Source: Chryseobacterium sp. SNU WT5 (GTDB lineage: Bacteria > Bacteroidota > Bacteroidia > Flavobacteriales > Weeksellaceae). Taken from it: 64,000 nucleotides of DNA. Made by a program: the position numbers and the translations under genes. Under the pieces are notes generated by a model. The model had not been told where the DNA came from, made no database searches, and saw only the letters and a program-made list of their open reading frames with translations. The stretch spans positions 310,001 through 374,000 of the forward strand of contig NZ_CP041687.1 in assembly GCF_007362475.1 (NCBI RefSeq), read 5' to 3'. Of the stretch, positions 60,659 through 64,000 are shown piece by piece (within the stretch, counting starts at the first letter, position 1; the number at the start of each line of letters is the position of its first letter).

Positions 60659-61657
60659 ATGAGCGAAGAAATAAAAAAATTTAAGATAACGATCGACGGA
60701 CAGACTACTGAAGTTCTACCGGGAACTTCTATTTTGGAAGCCGCAAGACAAATTGGTGGTAAATCTGTTCCGCCTGCAATGTGTTATTATAAACCGCTTG
60801 AAAATAGCGGTGGAAGATGTAGAACGTGTTTGGTAGAAGTTACCAAAGGTTCTGATGCAGATTCCCGACCGATGCCAAAATTAGTGGCAAGCTGCAGAAC
60901 CAGCGTGATGGATGGTATGGAAGTAAAAAACCTGCAGTCCGAAAAAACACAGGAAGCCAGACATGCAGTGACTGAATTCCTGTTAATTAATCACCCACTG
61001 GACTGCCCTATCTGTGATCAGGCAGGAGAATGTCATTTACAGGATTTAAGTTATGAACATGGGGTTGAGAATACGAGAACAGAATTTGAAAGACGAACGT
61101 TTGAGCCCGAAGATATCGGTCCAAATATTAAATTAAATATGAACCGGTGCATCTTGTGTGCACGATGCGTTTTGGTTGCGAATCAGTTAACCGAAAATCG
61201 GGAACACGGTATTTTATTCCGGGGAGAACATGCGGAAATCTCTACCAACTTAAATAAGGCTTTAGAAAGTGACTTCATCGGAAACGTTATTGATGTTTGT
61301 CCGGTAGGGGCTTTAACAGACAGAACGGCGAGATTCGCCAGCAGAGTTTGGTTTACAAAACCTATGAACGGTACATGTGAATGTTCAAAATGTGCAGGGA
61401 AAGCAGTTGTTTGGATGAAAGGTGATGAAGTAATTCGTGTAACAGCAAGAAAAGACCAGTACGACGAAGTTCAGGATTGGATCTGCGACGATTGTAGATT
61501 CCACAAAAAAGATTTAAAACTTTGGAATATCGAAGGTCCGCGACATATCGACCGACACTCCGTGATTTCATTGAATCACTACGAAAAACCTAAAAACATG
61601 ATTAGTCTTTTGGATAATCCAGATGCAAAAGAATTAAGCGATAAAGACGAGAAATAA
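60659..61657 (+). CDS. nuoG: NADH-quinone oxidoreductase subunit G, short form
   Basis: 332 aa, against 650-900 in most bacteria. The N-terminal cluster domains are complete: [2Fe-2S] ligands around AMCYYKPLENSGGRCRTCLV, then HPLDCPICDQAGECHLQD, and a [4Fe-4S] set MNRCILCARCV with DVCPVGALT. A fourth cysteine-rich segment (GTCECSKCAGK, WICDDCRF) marks the start of a molybdopterin-oxidoreductase-like domain, which then ends. The electron wire is retained; the non-catalytic large domain is lost. The short form is known from Bacteroidetes. Confidence 0.92.
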   Translation: MSEEIKKFKITIDGQTTEVLPGTSILEAARQIGGKSVPPAMCYYKPLENSGGRCRTCLVEVTKGSDADSRPMPKLVASCRTSVMDGMEVKNLQSEKTQEARHAVTEFLLINHPLDCPICDQAGECHLQDLSYEHGVENTRTEFERRTFEPEDIGPNIKLNMNRCILCARCVLVANQLTENREHGILFRGEHAEISTNLNKALESDFIGNVIDVCPVGALTDRTARFASRVWFTKPMNGTCECSKCAGKAVVWMKGDEVIRVTARKDQYDEVQDWICDDCRFHKKDLKLWNIEGPRHIDRHSVISLNHYEKPKNMISLLDNPDAKELSDKDEK

Positions 61658-61660
61658 GAT

Positions 61661-62722
61661 ATGGATTTAATTACTTTTAAAATAATATTGGTTGTCAGCC
61701 TTTTTGCTTTATCATTAGGTGTTGCAGCATATTCTACTTGGGGTGAAAGAAAAGTTGCCGCGCTTCTTCAGGACAGAATTGGTCCAAACAGAGCGGGTCC
61801 TTTTGGGATTTTGCAGCCTTTAGCCGATGGGGGTAAACTTTTTTTCAAAGAAGGTTTTGTTCCGCAGGGTGCAGATAAATTTCTGTTCTATATCGGTCCA
61901 GCATTGACCATGTTTATTTCCCTAATTACGGGCGCTGTTATTCCATGGGGAAAAACATTAAATATTGGAGGTAATTCTTTTGATATACAAGTAGCCAATA
62001 TCGACGTTGGTGTTCTGTATCTGATAGGAATGGTTTCCATCGGAGTTTATGGAATGATGATCGGTGGTTGGGCTTCAAATAATAAATATTCTTTGATTGG
62101 TGCGATTAGAGCTTCATCACAGATGATCTCTTACGAATTGGCAATGGGTCTTTCTCTTCTTTCCATTATTTTAATGTCAGGAAGTTTGGATTTACACGTC
62201 ATCACTTCCACTCAGGGAACCGGAAAAATCTGGGGATTCATTCCAGCAGATGGTATGAACTGGAATATCTTTTATCAACCTTTAGCATTTATCATATTCT
62301 TTGTCGCTGCCATGGCAGAAACAAACCGTCACCCTTTTGATTTACCCGAATGTGAATCTGAATTGGTAAATGGATATATGACAGAATATTCTTCGATGAA
62401 CTTCGGACAGTATATGTTTGGTGAATATGTGAACATGTTCATCTCAAATGCCTTAATTGTTACCTTATTTTTCGGAGGCTTCAACTATCCGGGAATCAGT
62501 TGGGTTTCGGATAATTGGGGTGAGAATATCGCGGGGATCCTTAGTATTGTTGCGATGTTAGGAAAAACAGTCATTGGGATTTTAATCTTTATGTGGATTC
62601 GGTGGACGATTCCTAGATTCAGATATGACCAGTTAATGCATTTAGGCTGGAAAAAATTAATTCCATTAGCATTAGTGAATTTAATAATTACTGCAGCAGT
62701 AATCGTTTTCTTCGCAAATTAA
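61661..62722 (+). CDS. nuoH: NADH-quinone oxidoreductase subunit H
   Basis: 353 aa with about eight membrane helices. Quinone-site membrane subunit: WGERKVAALLQDRIGPNRAG, GILQPLADGGKLFFKE, AETNRHPFDLPECESELVNG. Three bases after nuoG. Confidence 0.96.
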   Translation: MDLITFKIILVVSLFALSLGVAAYSTWGERKVAALLQDRIGPNRAGPFGILQPLADGGKLFFKEGFVPQGADKFLFYIGPALTMFISLITGAVIPWGKTLNIGGNSFDIQVANIDVGVLYLIGMVSIGVYGMMIGGWASNNKYSLIGAIRASSQMISYELAMGLSLLSIILMSGSLDLHVITSTQGTGKIWGFIPADGMNWNIFYQPLAFIIFFVAAMAETNRHPFDLPECESELVNGYMTEYSSMNFGQYMFGEYVNMFISNALIVTLFFGGFNYPGISWVSDNWGENIAGILSIVAMLGKTVIGILIFMWIRWTIPRFRYDQLMHLGWKKLIPLALVNLIITAAVIVFFAN

Positions 62723-62775
62723 TAAAAAAAGAAGTTTTAATGCAACGCTGAAAAGTGGCGCTAAAACCCATCAAT

Positions 62776-63324
62776 ATGAAACTTACAAACAGATCAAAAG
62801 TAGTCTCGAACAAAGAGATGACTTTTATGGAAAAACTATACCTTCCTGAAATTTTCAAGGGAATGGCTATCACTTTAAAGCACGCAATCGCGGGACCAAA
62901 GGGTAAAGTGTATTCTTACCCAGAAGTGGAAAAACCGCGTGCGAAAGTTTGGCGAGGACTTCATGTTTTAAAATTAGATGAAGAAGGACGTGAGCGATGT
63001 ACGTCGTGTGGATTGTGTGCAGTTGCTTGTCCTGCAGAAGCGATCACTATGACTTCAGGTGAAAGAACTAAAGAGCAAAAGCATCTTTACCGTGAAGAGA
63101 AATACGCAGAAGTTTATGAAATCAACATGCTTCGTTGTATTTTCTGCGGAATGTGCGAGGAAGCTTGCCCGAAATCAGCTATTTATATGACTGACCGTTT
63201 GGTGGATGTAGAAACCAACCGAGGAAGTTTCATTTACGGTAAAGATAAGTTGGTAGAAAAAATCAACGCAAGAATTGACATCACACAAAGGCAAACTGAA
63301 TTACAAAAAAAAGCGGTAAAATAG
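62776..63324 (+). CDS. nuoI: NADH-quinone oxidoreductase subunit I
   Basis: 182 aa from ATG 62776; a GTG at 62755 is an alternative. Two ferredoxin-type [4Fe-4S] motifs: CTSCGLCAVACPAEA and CIFCGMCEEACPKSA, carrying clusters N6a and N6b. The membrane-anchoring N-terminal amphipathic region is present. Confidence 0.95.
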   Translation: MKLTNRSKVVSNKEMTFMEKLYLPEIFKGMAITLKHAIAGPKGKVYSYPEVEKPRAKVWRGLHVLKLDEEGRERCTSCGLCAVACPAEAITMTSGERTKEQKHLYREEKYAEVYEINMLRCIFCGMCEEACPKSAIYMTDRLVDVETNRGSFIYGKDKLVEKINARIDITQRQTELQKKAVK

Positions 63325-63325
63325 T

Positions 63326-63820
63326 ATGGAACAAATCATATTTTTCTTTGTAGCAGCTTTGGCATTGATCAGCGGATTCTATTTTGTTTTTGCAAAAAAC
63401 GCGATGTATGCAATTCTGTCTCTAATTATAACCTTCTTCTCGATAGCTGCGCTCTATATTTTATTAAATGCTCAATTCTTGGGAATTGTTCAGATCATTG
63501 TATACGCGGGAGCGATTATGGTTTTATTCCTTTACATCTTAATGATGTTGAATTTGAATAAAGAAGACGAGAGCAAAAAGCATAATCTACCCAAATTCAT
63601 CGGTGTTTTTTCAGCCGGTTTACTATTGGTAGGTATTCTGGGTGCATTTAAAGGTTTAAATCAAAAAACCTACGCAGTTGATATAGATAGTTCTGTTGGT
63701 TTAACAAAAAATCTTGGTAAATTATTATTTAACGAATATGTTTTACCTTTTGAGTTGGCTTCTATCCTGATCCTTGCAGGAATTGTAGGAGCGGTTTTAA
63801 TTGGTAAAAAAGATTTATAG
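63326..63820 (+). CDS. nuoJ: NADH-quinone oxidoreductase subunit J
   Basis: 164 aa with five membrane helices. Family motif [22 protein letters not shown], including the pi-bulge region seen in NuoJ structures. One base after nuoI. Complete. Confidence 0.94.
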   Translation: MEQIIFFFVAALALISGFYFVFAKNAMYAILSLIITFFSIAALYILLNAQFLGIVQIIVYAGAIMVLFLYILMMLNLNKEDESKKHNLPKFIGVFSAGLLLVGILGAFKGLNQKTYAVDIDSSVGLTKNLGKLLFNEYVLPFELASILILAGIVGAVLIGKKDL

Positions 63821-63824
63821 TATT

Positions 63825-64000
63825 ATGGGAGAAGCAAATTCATTTATACAGGCAGTTCCACTGGAATATTTTATTATTCTGAGTTCTGTTTTGTTTTGCA
63901 TGGGCGTTTTAGGTGTATTAATTCGCAAAAATGCTATTATTATTTTAGGATGTGTCGAGTTGATGCTGAATTCTGTAAACCTTCTACTGGCTGCCTTTTC
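63825..64000 (+). CDS. nuoK: NADH-quinone oxidoreductase subunit K (partial)
   Basis: 58 complete codons are visible from ATG 63825 before the window ends. Membrane helices and the conserved glutamates region ([14 protein letters not shown]) are those of NuoK, an antiporter-like subunit. Four bases after nuoJ. The subunits L, M and N should follow outside the window. Confidence 0.92.
   Translation, partial: MGEANSFIQAVPLEYFIILSSVLFCMGVLGVLIRKNAIIILGCVELMLNSVNLLLAAF

Noticed and set aside
1-64000. CRISPR arrays, insertion-sequence transposases, rRNA genes, prophage genes
   Set aside because: No direct-repeat/spacer array, transposase, integrase or phage structural gene was seen on either strand.

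Overview
The window reads as chromosomal DNA of a member of the Bacteroidetes, most likely Flavobacteriia close to Chryseobacterium/Kaistella. This rests on the low GC content, the weak Shine-Dalgarno signals, and repeated promoter boxes of the TTTG-N18-TAnnTTTG type. It also rests on flavobacterial gene content: Mqo, a short NuoG, a paired TetR/TolC/RND locus, SlyD, a DUF349 protein and small tRNA-linked GIY-YIG genes. Species assignment is inference.

Region 1-8 kb: the end of a DUF763 gene, thiol peroxidase (tpx), a Dph6-like ATP pyrophosphatase, a small frameshifted secreted-protein gene, an arsR-arsM pair (arsenic sensing and methylation), a DedA membrane protein, release factor 2, and a GT35 glucan-phosphorylase relative lacking the PLP lysine. 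Region 8-20 kb: a DinB-like protein, a degenerate cysteine-dioxygenase-like cupin, the tRNA methylthiotransferase MtaB, a GH63-type glycosidase with a tiny membrane-protein partner, an SDR dehydrogenase, a three-gene envelope operon whose middle lipoprotein gene carries an in-frame amber codon, malate:quinone oxidoreductase, and a gpsA-hemolysin III pair. Region 20-38.6 kb: an M23 peptidase, topB, slyD, a lipoprotein esterase, an electrophile/aldehyde-stress operon (DoxX-TetR-YqhD-PfpI) with a clear palindromic operator, tex, a TetR-TolC-MFP-RND efflux operon, and an alginate-export-type porin.

Region 38.6-45.8 kb is the accessory part. It holds an acidic protein, a large PLD/DEAH helicase/DUF3427 protein, a gene remnant, a DUF2383 four-helix protein, and a tRNA (anticodon CAT) with a strong promoter. 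The tRNA is followed by a GIY-YIG nuclease gene sandwiched between two copies of the tRNA tail plus terminator, and the outer copy is interrupted by a perfect palindrome. A roughly 190-bp dispersed repeat occurs here and again, inverted, near arsR. A ten-unit heptamer array lies directly upstream of the methylmalonyl-CoA epimerase gene, and a GC-rich element follows it.

Region 45.8-64 kb is housekeeping: rbfA, a LolC/E-like permease, aroE, a DUF349 protein, ribD, a YigZ protein, a membrane zinc peptidase, an acetyltransferase-like protein, and then the complex I operon nuoABCDEFGHIJK (nuoK cut by the window end). The operon is interrupted between nuoF and nuoG by a gene for a secreted, probably outer-membrane, protein, and its NuoG is short. 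Complex I, Mqo and GpsA feed electrons or lipid precursors into a quinone-based respiratory metabolism. The main unexplained items are the GIY-YIG/tRNA-tail cassette, the 190-bp repeat, the PLP-less GT35 protein, and several freshly broken small genes.
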